From Palsa-1150 sp963797395 (GTDB lineage: Bacteria; Myxococcota_A; Polyangia; Polyangiales; Polyangiaceae), in the NCBI GenBank assembly GCA_963797395.1, contig CAWCPA010000003.1, positions 124,001-188,000 on the forward strand: a stretch of 64,000 bases of DNA. The letters are read 5' to 3'. A program made the translations under genes and the position numbers. Shown in pieces: positions 43,574 to 53,219 of this stretch (position 1 is the first letter of the stretch; every line of letters starts with the position of its first letter). The notes beneath the pieces are model-generated. The model ran no database searches. It was given only the letters and a program-made list of their open reading frames with translations, and had not been told where the DNA came from.

Positions 43574-45145
43574 TCACTCCGCTTCGAGCTCGCCGTGCGG
43601 CGTCGCGCCGCGCTCCATTTTGAGAAGAAAGAGCAGCGGCAGGAGAAAGAGAATCATCACGCCGAGGAGGAGAAAGAGGTGTTCGTACGCGAGCACGGCG
43701 GCCTCGCGATACACGGTCTTGCCCAGGTAGCCGAGGGCCCTCGATCGCGAGACCGCCGGGGTCGCTCCCGGCGTGTACGCCTGCCACATGGAGAGCCGCC
43801 GGGCGGCGAGCGGGTTGGTCACTCCGAGGTGCGCGGCGAGTCCGGCGCGCGCGACCGTCTCGCGCCGGAGGAGCACCGACGTGAACAGCGCGAGCCCGAT
43901 GGCGCCCCCGGTCTCCTTGAGCACGTTGCTCAGACCCGCGGCGTCGGCCAGGAGATGACGGGGAATCCTGGAGAACGCGGTCGTCTCCATGGGCACGAAG
44001 ATCAGGGCCATTCCGCCCCCCTGCATGGCCAGGGGAAGCGCGAGGTCCCATTGACCCAGGGCCAGGGTGACCTGACTCAGCTCGTATGCGCCGCCGGCGA
44101 GCAGCAAGACCCCCGCGGCCATCGTCAGCCGAGGGGAGAGGCGCTCGTAGACCGAGCCGGCGATCGGCATGACGACGAACATCGCGAGCATCATCGGGAT
44201 GGTGGCGAGGCCCGCCTGCATCGCCGTGAAACCGCGAGCTTGCTGCATGAAGACGGAGAGCAAGAACATGGTCGCCATGAGCGTGCACATGACGAGCACG
44301 CTGAGGACCATGCCCGTCGCGAACCTCGCGTCCTTCAGCAGCCGGAGGTTCATCACGGGCGCCCTCGCGGTGAGCTGGCGCGCGACGAAGGCCACGAGCG
44401 TCGCGATGGCGAGGAAGGTGAAGACGCGGATGAGGGGGTCGTCGAACCAGTAGCGCCGTTGACCTTCCTCGATGACGAACTCCGTGGTGGCCAGGCAGGT
44501 GGACAGGAGCCCGATTCCGGACCAGTCGACGTTCGTCCGCTCGGCGGCCGCGCGCGCGCGGTTCTTCGCGAGGATCTCCGGGTCCTCGCGAACGAAGGTC
44601 CAGGTCATGACCAGCCCGAGGAGACCAATCGGCAGCGAGACGAAGAAGATCCACGACCAGTGGAAGTGATCGACGATGTAGCCGCCCAGCACCGGCCCGA
44701 GCGCCGGGCCGATCATCATGACCATCCCCGTGAGCGCCATGGCCATCCCCTGCTCCGACTTGGGGAACGTCTGGCGGAGGATGGCCTCCTCCGTCGGCTG
44801 CATCGCGCCCCCTCCGAGACCCTGGAGGACGCGGAACGTGATGAGCTGAGGAAGGGTGCGGGAGAGCCCGCAGAGGGCGCTCCCGAGCAGGAACAGCCCG
44901 AGGCAGAGCATGTAGACGCGCTTCTGTCCGAAGCGGCGCCCGAGGAACGCGACCAGAGGCATGAGGAGGACGGCCGCGATCGTGTAGCCCGTCGCGATCC
45001 ACGTGATCTCCTGGAGCGTCGCGCCTACGGCCCCCTGAATCTGGGGAAGCGCCACGTTGACGATCGTGGAGTCGAGAACGCCCATGATCGATCCGCAGCT
45101 GACCGAGGCGGCCACGAGCCACTTGCTGACCGGCGGAGAGGACAT
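43574..45145 (-). CDS. EmrB/DHA2-type MFS multidrug efflux transporter
   Basis: A 523-residue, 14-helix drug:proton antiporter. Marks of the DHA2 family are CGSIMGVLDSTIVNVALPQI in helix 1, FLGRRFGQKRVYMLCLGLFL (motif A), RVLQGLGGGAMQPTEEAI (motif B) and MMIGPALGPVLGGYIVDHFH (motif C). With the adjacent HlyD-like protein it forms an EmrAB-like pump. ATG 45145 follows the intergenic palindrome that separates it from a divergent TetR regulator. The substrate cannot be predicted. Confidence 0.94.
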   Translation of the reverse strand: MSSPPVSKWLVAASVSCGSIMGVLDSTIVNVALPQIQGAVGATLQEITWIATGYTIAAVLLMPLVAFLGRRFGQKRVYMLCLGLFLLGSALCGLSRTLPQLITFRVLQGLGGGAMQPTEEAILRQTFPKSEQGMAMALTGMVMMIGPALGPVLGGYIVDHFHWSWIFFVSLPIGLLGLVMTWTFVREDPEILAKNRARAAAERTNVDWSGIGLLSTCLATTEFVIEEGQRRYWFDDPLIRVFTFLAIATLVAFVARQLTARAPVMNLRLLKDARFATGMVLSVLVMCTLMATMFLLSVFMQQARGFTAMQAGLATIPMMLAMFVVMPIAGSVYERLSPRLTMAAGVLLLAGGAYELSQVTLALGQWDLALPLAMQGGGMALIFVPMETTAFSRIPRHLLADAAGLSNVLKETGGAIGLALFTSVLLRRETVARAGLAAHLGVTNPLAARRLSMWQAYTPGATPAVSRSRALGYLGKTVYREAAVLAYEHLFLLLGVMILFLLPLLFLLKMERGATPHGELEAE

Positions 45146-45151
45146 CGTGTC

Positions 45152-45184
45152 GCTCCAATGATAGAGTGACTCTAATTTTGGAGC
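45152..45184. promoter_or_regulatory. 33-bp nested palindrome, TetR operator of the efflux genes
   Basis: The inner palindrome TAGAGTGACTCTA (45162-45174) is perfect around G45168. The outer arms GCTCCAA (45152-45158) and TTGGAGC (45178-45184) are exact reverse complements with the same centre. The site lies between the emrB-like and tetR genes, where a dimer or a pair of dimers could repress both. Confidence 0.8.
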
Positions 45185-45205
45185 AAGCTGCTAGGAGGAC
45201 CCTGG

Positions 45206-45886
45206 ATGACCACCGAGAAGCCCGGCCTTCGCGAGCGCAAGAAGGCCAAGACCCGCCTCGCGATCTCCGACATCGCCTCGAAGATGTTCATCGAGCGCGG
45301 ATTCGATGACGTGACCGTGGCCGAGGTTGCTGCGGCCGCGGAGGTCTCCGTCGCGACGATCTTCAACTACTTCGAGACGAAGGAGGAGCTCTTCTTCGAT
45401 CGCGAAGGGGACGTCATCGAGGCGCTGCGCCGCTTCATCCTGGAGCGCAAGGCCGGCGAGACGATCGCGTCCGCCCTCCATCGCGGATTCCTGGACGCGA
45501 TCGACGCCGGGTTGCCGCAGCTCATGACGCACGGTCCGAGCTTTCTACGGACCATCGACGGGAGCTCCGCGCTGCGCGCACGTCTCCGCCTCGGATACGA
45601 GAAGGCGGAGGCCATCCTGGCCGAGACGATCGCCGAGGAGACCGACGCCGGTGGCGGCGACCCGACGCCGCAGATCGTCGCGGCGATGCTCGTGGCGATC
45701 CAGCGAACGCTGATGGAGAGCGCGAGCGCTGCCGCGCTGCGCGGGGACGCCGTGGCGCCGACGAAGCGCAAGCTCAGGCAGGCGTGCGATCGCGCGTTCG
45801 CGCTGCTCGAGGGAGGCATGCGCGACTACGGGAAGAAGTCGCCGGGGCACGGCGGTCGATGGATCAATCGGGTCGGACGGCCGTAG
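45206..45886 (+). CDS. TetR-family repressor of the adjacent efflux pump
   Basis: A 226-residue TetR protein with HTH ISDIASKMFIERGFDDVTVA then EVAAAAEVSVATIFNYFETK, and an all-helical ligand domain. AGGAGG lies 7 nt before ATG 45206. It is divergent from the EmrAB-like genes with a 33-bp palindrome between, so it most likely represses them and itself. Its 3' end overlaps the convergent NhaA gene by 23 nt. Confidence 0.93.
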   Translation: MTTEKPGLRERKKAKTRLAISDIASKMFIERGFDDVTVAEVAAAAEVSVATIFNYFETKEELFFDREGDVIEALRRFILERKAGETIASALHRGFLDAIDAGLPQLMTHGPSFLRTIDGSSALRARLRLGYEKAEAILAETIAEETDAGGGDPTPQIVAAMLVAIQRTLMESASAAALRGDAVAPTKRKLRQACDRAFALLEGGMRDYGKKSPGHGGRWINRVGRP

Positions 45887-47768
45887 GGCTGGGCGCCACG
45901 GGGGTCCTTTCGTTCGTTCGTCGCCGCAGGACGGCCGTACCGAGCGCTCCGGCCACGATCGAGCCGACGAGCACCCCGAGCTTCGCCACCGAGGCCTCTT
46001 CGGGCGAAAAGGCGCGATCGGCCATGAGCAGCGCGAGCGGGTCGCCGAGACCGCAAAGACAGGCCGCGCCGGCGAACTGGCGCACCGTCACGCCTTCGGG
46101 AGGAGCCGCGAGCCCGCTCGCGATCGCCAGGCCCGACGCGAGGAGGACCCCCAGCGGCTTCCCCACGACCAGCCCCGCGACCGTCCCCGCGAGGATGCCC
46201 GGCGCCTCGGGCGAAGTGAAGTGGACCGCGAGGCTGATCCCCGCCGCCGAGAACGCGAAGAGGGGCAGGACGAGATAGGTGCTCCAGGGCGCCACGGCGC
46301 GCTCCATGCGCTCCGCGGGGGAGAGGAGCCGCTCGGTCGCCGCGGAGAGGTTGCGAGCGGCCCACTCCCACACCGGCTCGGTCTCGAGCCTGGCGTCGTC
46401 GCGATGCTCCCGGCGGCCCTCCTTCTCCGCGTGGTCCAGCGCGGCGAGCGCCGTCGCCGCCTGGGCGAGCAGCGGGGCCGGCGCCGGCGCGGGCCGCGTC
46501 GGAACGAACAAGGCGAGGAGCACCCCGGTGAGCGCGCCGTGCACCCCCAGCGTGTGCAGCGAAAGCCACAGCGCGACGCTCGCGATCACGTAGGGCCAGG
46601 TCGCGTAGACGCGCATCCGGTTGAGCGCGACGAGAACGCCGAGGCACGCGAGGACCGCGATCGCATAGACGGGCGTGAACGACCGCGGCAAGAAGATCGC
46701 GATCGTCAGCACGGCGAGGATGTCGTCGACGACCGCGAGGGCCGCCACGAAGACGCGGAGGCCCACCGGGATCCGATCGCCGAGCACGGCCAGGAGCGCG
46801 AGCGCGAACGCGAGGTCCGTCGACGTGGGGACCGGCCAGCCCGCGGCGGCGTGCCCTCGGTTGAACACCAGGTAGACGAGCGCCGGCACCACGACCCCTC
46901 CCATCGCCGCGACGACGGGCAAGAGGGCCACGCGCCGGCTGGCGAGCACACCGACCGTCATCTCGCGCCGGATCTCGAGGCCGACGATCAGGAAGAACAG
47001 TGCGAGGAGCCCCTCGGAGAGCCAGTCGCGCGCGGTGAGGATCAGGAGGTGGCTCGCGGGACCGACGCCGATGGGGGCGTTCAGGATCCCTTCGTAGAGC
47101 GGGGCCAGCGGCGTGTTGGCGCAGACGAGCGCGAGCACCGCCATCAGGAGGAGCACCAGGCCGGCGGACGTCGGCAGGCTGGCGAAGACGCGCGCCGTGC
47201 GATGCACGCGCGCGGCGATGGGCCGCTCGAGGCCCTCGAGCATCGACTGGTAGTCCCAGGCGCCGTCGTAGCGGAGGCCGTCGACGAAGAGCGTCGGCGT
47301 GCCCGTGACCCCGTTCTCGCGGCCGCTGTCGACGTCGCGCGCCACGCGCGAGCGCACTTCGTCCCCGTCGAGGTCGCGCCCGAACCGCTCGACGTCGAGC
47401 CCGATGGCCCGCGCGAGCTCGAGGAGCTCGCGCCTGCCGATGGGCAGGTCGCGGTCGAAGAGCGCGTCGTGCATCTCGAAGAAGCGGCCCTGCAGCGCGG
47501 CGGCCTCCGAAGCCCGAGCGGCGAGCTCGGCGCCCGGGTTGGCCCGCTCGTTCGGGAATTGCCGGTAGACGTAGACCAGCCGGTCGCCGATCGCCTCGCG
47601 AAGGCGGCGGAGGACCGGCCGGAGGCGCCGGCAATACGGGCACAGAAAGTCCTGGTATCCGACCATCACGATCGAATCGTCGGTCAACGTCCCGCGGATG
47701 TGGTCGCGACGTGGGTCGACTTCCTGGAGGAGCCGGAGATCGGCGCTCGTCGCTCCGTCGTGCGCCAC
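45864..47768 (-). CDS. nhaA: DsbA-like thioredoxin domain fused to NhaA Na+/H+ antiporter
   Basis: A 634-residue fusion. Residues 1-190 form a DsbA/thioredoxin-like domain with the CPYC motif (C43-C46, in YQDFLCPYCRRLRPVL) and VTGTPTLFVDGLRYDG near its end. The remainder is a complete NhaA: ARDWLSEGLLALFFLIVGLE, PTSTDLAFALALLAVLGDR and VAALAVVDDILAVLTIAIF with the ion-binding Asp pair. There is no signal peptide before the thioredoxin domain, so its side of the membrane is uncertain. NhaA fused to such a domain is known in actinobacteria and myxobacteria. The start is GTG 47768. Confidence 0.92.
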   Translation of the reverse strand: MAHDGATSADLRLLQEVDPRRDHIRGTLTDDSIVMVGYQDFLCPYCRRLRPVLRRLREAIGDRLVYVYRQFPNERANPGAELAARASEAAALQGRFFEMHDALFDRDLPIGRRELLELARAIGLDVERFGRDLDGDEVRSRVARDVDSGRENGVTGTPTLFVDGLRYDGAWDYQSMLEGLERPIAARVHRTARVFASLPTSAGLVLLLMAVLALVCANTPLAPLYEGILNAPIGVGPASHLLILTARDWLSEGLLALFFLIVGLEIRREMTVGVLASRRVALLPVVAAMGGVVVPALVYLVFNRGHAAAGWPVPTSTDLAFALALLAVLGDRIPVGLRVFVAALAVVDDILAVLTIAIFLPRSFTPVYAIAVLACLGVLVALNRMRVYATWPYVIASVALWLSLHTLGVHGALTGVLLALFVPTRPAPAPAPLLAQAATALAALDHAEKEGRREHRDDARLETEPVWEWAARNLSAATERLLSPAERMERAVAPWSTYLVLPLFAFSAAGISLAVHFTSPEAPGILAGTVAGLVVGKPLGVLLASGLAIASGLAAPPEGVTVRQFAGAACLCGLGDPLALLMADRAFSPEEASVAKLGVLVGSIVAGALGTAVLRRRTNERTPVAPSPTAVRPD

Positions 47769-47885
47769 GGGCGCTCTTCATATCACGAGCGACGGACGCG
47801 GTTTCGCTCGCGGCTCGCGACCGGGCCGATGCGAGCGGTGATACCGTAGCGGCGACCGGGGTCCGAGCGAGGCGTGTTCCGAAGC

Positions 47886-48723
47886 ATGCGACAGGTGGCA
47901 CTCGGCGTACTCGCAGCGGCGTTCGGCATCCTCCCGACGAGCGCGCGCGGCGACGACGCGCCTCGAGAGCACACGGATCCTCGAGGCGCGAACCTGCGCG
48001 GCGGTGGTCGACGCCGTCGTCGTCGTCGTCGCGCTCGTGGTGGGCTCGAGCGAACGGGCTCCCTCGGCGCCGGGTCCCGAGGAGCCCGCCGCCACGAGTG
48101 CTCCGCCGGAGGCGATCCCGGCGCAACCGACGATCGCCGCCCCCGCGTCGTCCGCCGCCCCGGCGTCGTCCGCCGCGGCGGAGTCGTCCGCGGTCAGGGC
48201 CGCGGGGGCCCAGCGTCCTGTCTTCGGCCTGGCAGCGGTGGGCCTCGTGGAAGCGGCGGCCCTGCCGGGGCTCTCCTACGGCGTGGGCGCCCTCGTGTCC
48301 GTCTCCACGCCGCGCGTACGGGCCGAGGTCGGCGCGGAGGTCTTCGCCGATTGGTCGATCGCGATCGCGGCCGTCCCGGGCAGCGAAGGCCACTTCGGTC
48401 TCTGGTCGGCGCGCGCGGGCGCGTGCTGGCTCCCGTTTCGAGGTCGATGGCGTCCTGCCTGGTGCGGCGAGGCGGAGTGGGGACAGATGAATGGACGCGC
48501 GGACGGAGGCGGCGTCTCGTCCGACGACGTCTCCCGGACCTGGCTCGCCGTGGCCACCGGGCCCTACCTCGAATGGTCGCCGTGGACGGGCTTCGCCGCA
48601 TTCGTGCGCGTCGACGCCGTCCTGCCGCTCACGCCCACGACGTTCGCGATCGACGGGGCGGATGCGTATCGACCGGGCGCTTTGGCGGCCCGAGCCCTCG
48701 CGGGAGGGGAGCTCCGATTTTGA
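47886..48723 (+). CDS. Predicted outer-membrane protein, probable frameshift after signal peptide
   Basis: ATG 47886 encodes a good signal peptide (RQVALGVLAAAFGILPTSAR) in one frame. The body is in the next frame: LESTRILEARTCAAVVDAVV, an Ala/Pro/Ser-rich linker (48050-48200), then alternating strands such as VGAEVFADWSIAIAAVPGSE and RTWLAVATGPYLEWSPWTG, ending in Phe as outer-membrane barrels often do. The frames would join with one base change near 47950. Without that, GTG 48004 is the likely start. It precedes an ECF sigma factor gene by 46 nt; in related genomes such proteins accompany sigma/TPR pairs. No function is assigned. Confidence 0.6.
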
Positions 48724-48769
48724 GCCTCCGACCTGACGGAAAGCGTTCGCCGCGGGCAATGACGATCCG

Positions 48770-49366
48770 ATGACGAAGGTGGAGCGCACTGCGGTCCAAG
48801 CCTCCCTGGGAGCCACCCCGGAGGCGCGGGCCGAGGCGCGCCGGCTGACGTTCGACGACGTTTACGAAGGGCACATCGACTTCGTCTGGCGCGTCTTGAG
48901 GCGCCTGGGCGTGCCGGAGCGCTCGCTGGCCGATGCCGCACAAGAGGTGCTCCTCGTCGTACACCGGCGCCTCGGGACCTTCGATGGGAGAGCCCCCCTG
49001 CGGAGCTGGCTGGCGGGCATCTGCGTGCGCGTCGCGCGCCAGGAGTACCGCACGAGACGGCGCCGCCAGCCCGAGATGCTGGGGTCGGGAGAGTGGATCG
49101 ACGTCGACTCCCTGCCGGACGACGCATCGCTCGCGTCGATCGGTCCGGAGCGCCGCGAGCGCGTGCGACTGCTCTACGAGGTCATGGCGTCGCTCGACGC
49201 GCCGAAGCGCGAGCTCTTCGTGCTGGCCGAGCTCGAGCAGATGACCGGCCCGGAGATCGCGGGGATCCTGGGGCTCCCGTTGAACACCGTCTATTCGCGG
49301 CTGCGGGAGGCGAGGCTCCGATTCTCGCTGCAGCTCGCGAGGCGGCAAGCGAAGGCGCAGCCATGA
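48770..49366 (+). CDS. ECF-type RNA polymerase sigma factor
   Basis: A 198-residue group 4 sigma factor. Region 2 is FDDVYEGHIDFVWRVLRRLG with DAAQEVLLVVHRRLGTFDGR; region 4 is LFVLAELEQMTGPEIAGILG with LPLNTVYSRLREARLRFSLQ as the recognition helix. It should direct RNA polymerase to a dedicated promoter. The next gene overlaps it by ATGA and encodes a membrane protein that could be its regulator. Confidence 0.94.
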   Translation: MTKVERTAVQASLGATPEARAEARRLTFDDVYEGHIDFVWRVLRRLGVPERSLADAAQEVLLVVHRRLGTFDGRAPLRSWLAGICVRVARQEYRTRRRRQPEMLGSGEWIDVDSLPDDASLASIGPERRERVRLLYEVMASLDAPKRELFVLAELEQMTGPEIAGILGLPLNTVYSRLREARLRFSLQLARRQAKAQP

Positions 49367-50112
49367 GCGAGCTCGATCCGAGGGCCAGGGCGTTCGTGCG
49401 ACAAGCGGCCTCCGACGAGGCCGACGTGCGGCTTTCACCCGCCCGGCGAGAGGAGATCCGCCGGCGGTTCGCCGTACGGCGCCGGGCGGGAGAACCGGAC
49501 ATCCGTCCGAGCGCGGTGAAGAAGGCCGTCGCGGCCATGGGCGGGACGTTGACGTTCGCCGTCCCGGCGTGGGCGGCTGCGGCCGTGGGCGTCGCCGCGG
49601 TCCTCGGCGGAGCTGTGGCGGTGACGGTCCTGCGGAGCCACGACATGCCCCGAGAGCCCGTCGCCGCGCCGATCGCGGCTCCTCCTCCGCTGGTGCGCGA
49701 CGCGCCGCAGACACCTCGGCGCAGCGCCCCTCCCGACGTTCCCGCCGCGACCTCGATGCCGGCGGCTGCGCCGGCTTCGGCGGAGAACAGGAAGCCCGTC
49801 GCTCCAGGCGCAGCGAGCCACCCGCCCGCGAGCGACCTTGGCGGCGAGGCGGAGCTGCTGGCATCGGCCGAACGTGCGCTCCGCGATCACGACGAGGCGC
49901 GCGCGCTCACGCTCCTCGACGAGCACGCGCGCCGCTATCCCGACGGCATGCTCCTCGGGGAGGCAGAGGCGGCCCGGGCCCTCGCGCTCTGCGGCAACGG
50001 ACAGCGTGAACGCGGCAGCGAGGTGGCGACCGAGATCGCGCGCCGATGGCCGAACGCGCCCCTCTTGGCGCGGGTGCTCGCCGCGTGCGGCGCTCCGCGG
50101 ACCGATCCGTAG
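49363..50112 (+). CDS. Membrane-anchored TPR-like protein, probable sigma factor partner
   Basis: A 249-residue protein overlapping the sigma gene by ATGA. It has a basic N-terminal cytoplasmic part (about 1-65), one membrane helix (TFAVPAWAAAAVGVAAVLGG), a Pro/Ala-rich periplasmic linker and a C-terminal TPR-like region (ASAERALRDHDEARALTLLD, then LGEAEAARALALCGNGQRER). This is the usual companion of myxobacterial ECF factors and may act as an anti-sigma factor, but no zinc-binding anti-sigma motif is visible. Confidence 0.75.
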   Translation: MSELDPRARAFVRQAASDEADVRLSPARREEIRRRFAVRRRAGEPDIRPSAVKKAVAAMGGTLTFAVPAWAAAAVGVAAVLGGAVAVTVLRSHDMPREPVAAPIAAPPPLVRDAPQTPRRSAPPDVPAATSMPAAAPASAENRKPVAPGAASHPPASDLGGEAELLASAERALRDHDEARALTLLDEHARRYPDGMLLGEAEAARALALCGNGQRERGSEVATEIARRWPNAPLLARVLAACGAPRTDP

Positions 50113-50174
50113 TTTGCGGGATGCCGCGTGACGGAACTCGGTCCCGGCGGCCAATCACGCCTGGAGAGAGAGTC

Positions 50175-50777
50175 ATGGGACCCGCTGGCAGTGTGGACGT
50201 CGGTCGAGGGGTGGCGGGGTGGCGAACGGTCCTGCTCGCGGCGTGCGCCAGCGTGGTCGCGTGCGGCGGTCGCGTATCGATCGGCTCGCTCACGTGCAGT
50301 GACCCGGACGCCGGGCAGTCCAGCGACCTGGATGCCGAACCGGCGTGCGCTCCGCCGCCGTGTCCCATCGCGGGCGCCTGGCAGCCGGGCGGAGGCGAGT
50401 TCGCGTGCACCAACGCGGGGTGCGCGGAGGTGGTGCCGGCTTGCGAGCCGGGAGCGATCCGCTTCGACTCGAGCGGCGCGCTCTTCCGGCTGACGACTGC
50501 CGGCTGGGAGAGCCTCTGCGCCTATCGGACATGCGGCAACCGCGTGACCGGGTCGCAGCTCTCGAATGCCCTCTCCGATGACCCCCTCGCCCCGGGGTCG
50601 TGCGGGCCGGACTGGGCGCTCTTCGTCGCCGCGGGCTCGCTGGACGCCGGCCTCGGGCTCGCGACGTGCTCCCTCAGCGCCTACGCAGCCTGCGCCGGCC
50701 GACCGACCCGGAGCGACGGCCCTGCGGGGGTCCCGCCCTGGTCCATCGAAGTCGCGTACAGCCAGTGCGCGCCGTGA
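50175..50777 (+). CDS. Hypothetical Cys-containing lipoprotein
   Basis: A 200-residue exported protein. The signal ends at VLLAAC (Cys24) or SVVAC (Cys30). The mature part has about 14 cysteines, including CAPPPCP, CTNAGCAEVVPAC and SLCAYRTCG, which suggests disulfides in the periplasm or outside. No family was recognised. ATG 50175 with GAGAGAG just upstream is used. It follows the ECF sigma/TPR pair by 62 nt and may belong to the same unit. Confidence 0.7.
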   Translation: MGPAGSVDVGRGVAGWRTVLLAACASVVACGGRVSIGSLTCSDPDAGQSSDLDAEPACAPPPCPIAGAWQPGGGEFACTNAGCAEVVPACEPGAIRFDSSGALFRLTTAGWESLCAYRTCGNRVTGSQLSNALSDDPLAPGSCGPDWALFVAAGSLDAGLGLATCSLSAYAACAGRPTRSDGPAGVPPWSIEVAYSQCAP

Positions 50778-50841
50778 GGACGAGCCGCCTGGCCGCGCTG
50801 ACCGGCACTGAGTTCTTCGCCGCGCGCGCTTCCGCGCGGGC

Positions 50842-53135
50842 TCACTCGGGGCCAGCGACGGGATTCGCCCACGCGTGGCCCCAGCCTTCGTAGAGACCGT
50901 CGAGGAACGCGGCCCATTGCTCGCGAGTCCGCGAATCCGGATAGGGCTGGGGCTCGATGGGGGACTCCGTGCTGAACACGATTTGGACGTGGCCCTCGGC
51001 GTCCACCTTGCCGAGCCGGAACGCCTTCGAGGTGTGCTGGTTTTCGGGGTTCACGCGGACCAACGCGCCGGGCGCCTCGTAGGACATGCCCTTGATCGCG
51101 TCGCGCACGGCCCGCGGATTGTCGCTCCGCGCCTTCGCCGCGGCCAGGGCCCAGAGGTGCACGCCGAAATACCCGGCCTCCATCGGGTCGGTGACGACGC
51201 GATACGCGCCATACTTCTTGTGGAACCGAGCGAGGAACGCGCGGTTCTCGGGTCGATCGACGCTCTCGAAGTAGTTCCACGCGAGGTACTCGCCCGCCAG
51301 CGAGACGCCGCTGCTCTGCCGCAGCTCGAGCTCGGTCACGCTGAAGCTCACGGTCGGGAGCTCGTCGGCGGTGACCCCGGCCGCGCGCAGCGTGCGAAAG
51401 AATGCGACGTTGCTGTCGCCGTTGATGGTGTTGAGCACGACGTCGGGCCGGGCCGCCTGAACCTTCTTCACCAGATGGGTCATCTCGGTCGCGCCGAGCG
51501 GCACGTACGCCTCGCCGACCAGCCGCGCGCCGCGGGCGGTCAGGGCGTCGCGAATGATCGCGTTCGCGGTGTGCGGGAAGACGTAGTCCGAGCCGACGAG
51601 GAAAAACCTCTTCGCGCCCATGTAACCGAGGCACCATTGCACCGCAGGCAAGATCTGCTGGTTGGGCGAGGCGCCCGTGTAAATGATGTTCGGCGACTCC
51701 TCGAGGCCTTCGTGCTGCACCGGGTAGAAGAGCAAGTTGTCGTTCTGCTCGAAGATCGGCCGCATGGTCTTGCGGCCGGCCGACGTCCAACCCCCGAAGA
51801 CGACCGCGACGTGCTCGCCCGTGATGAGCCTCGTCGCTTCGGCGGCGAACGCCGCGGCGTCCGACCGCCCGTCGGCGACGATCGGCTCGAGCTTTCGACC
51901 GAGCACGCCGCCGCTTTCGTTGATCTCGTCGATCGCGAGGAGCGTGGCGTCGGCGACGCTCTTCTCGCTGACTTCCATCGTGCCCGACAGCGAGTGCAGC
52001 ACGCCGACGCGGATCGGGCCCAGCGTCGGCGGGGTCTCCTGCATCTTGAGCGTCGCCCGCGACGACGCAGGGGACGTGCCCCGCCGCCCGGCGACCCAGA
52101 AGCCGCCGGCGCCGAGCATCGTCCCCCCAACCCCCGCGAGGAAGACGCGGCGCGACGTCGCGAGCGTGCCGGCGCTCGGCGATGGACTGCGCACCGGGCT
52201 CACGGCGCCCGCGGTCGACGAACCGACGCGCAGAAACTGCGGCGCCGGCTCGCTGGCGGGCGCCGAGGCGAGGGCCTGCTCGAGCGCGGCGAGCATCTCC
52301 TCGGCCGACGGGAAGCGGGCCACCGGCATCTTCGCCATCGCGCGGCGGACAATCGCCCGCACGCTCTCCGGCAGCGACGGGAGGATCTCGCCGGATCGGG
52401 GACCGGTCCGTAGCAGTGGGCAAAGAGGAGATTGGCCATCTTGGCCTTGTCGGCGAAGGGCCGCTGGCCGCAGAGAAGCGTGTAATAGGTCCCGCCCATC
52501 GAGTAGATGTCGCTGCTCGCGCTGAGCTCCTCGCCCCTGCACTGCTCGGGACTCATGTACTGGGGCGTGCCGATCAAGGCGTCGGTGTCGGTGAGCCCCG
52601 GGTCCGCCTCGGTGTGTTTCGCGACGCCGAAGTCGGTCAGCTTCACGACGCCCTTGCGCGAGCGCAGGATGTTGTCGGGCTTGACGTCGCGATGCACGAT
52701 TCCGGCGGCGTGCACCGCGCCGAGCGCCCGGCACGCGTCCGCGACGACCCGCGTGGCCTCCGTCCAGAACATCGGCCCTTCGGTCACGACGAAGCTCTGC
52801 GCGCTGCGCGCGTCGAGCAGCTCGAGGACCATGTATCGCAGGCCGGCATGCTCGCCGACGTCGTACGTCGCGACGGCGTTCGGATGATCGACCTGACTCG
52901 CGGCTTGGGCCTCGCGCAGGAATCGCTCGCCGTCGCGCGTGAGGGTGTCGCGCCTCTTCGAAGGGCGCAGGAACTTGATGGCGACCTTTCGCTTGAGCGT
53001 CGCGTCCTCGGCTTCGAAGACGACCCCCATGCCGCCGCCGCCGACGCGCCGCCCGATGCGGTAACGCCCCATCTGCACGCCGGCCTCGGGCCGAAACCCC
53101 GCCCACGAGTCGAGATCCGCCTCGTCGTTGCTCAT
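50842..53135 (-). CDS. Ser/Thr protein kinase fused to UrtA-like amide/urea-binding domain, frameshifted
   Basis: A reconstructed protein of about 764 residues. The kinase (about 24-300) has the Gly loop VGGGGMGVVFEAED, Lys54 in KVAIKFLRPS, HRDVKPDN (Asp150) and TDFGVAKH (Asp168), with activation-segment GTPQYMSPEQ. After a Pro/Ser linker comes one membrane helix (VFLAGVGGTMLGAGGFWVAG), then a complete periplasmic-binding domain: RVGVLHSLSGTMEVSEKSV, GGVLGRKLEPIVADGRSD, VFGGWTSAGRKTMRPIFEQ and FLVGSDYVFPHTANAI match the window's UrtA position by position. The kinase and receptor frames meet near 52393-52394, where one base is missing (PDP-GEILPSLPE). An FHA-winged-helix gene lies 84 nt upstream on the same strand. 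It probably senses urea or a small amide outside the cytoplasm. Confidence 0.88.
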
Positions 53136-53219
53136 GCGGGGGGCGACGGTGCCATGAACGTTGCCCTCGACGCTACGCGCTCGCGGCTGCCACGTCGATC
53201 GTGACGCGCCGCGGCGGAC

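Noticed and set aside
51900..52200. Tat signal peptide (SRRVFLAG) in the kinase-receptor protein
   Set aside because: The motif lies after a cytoplasmic kinase domain in the middle of the protein, so it is better read as basic residues flanking a membrane helix.
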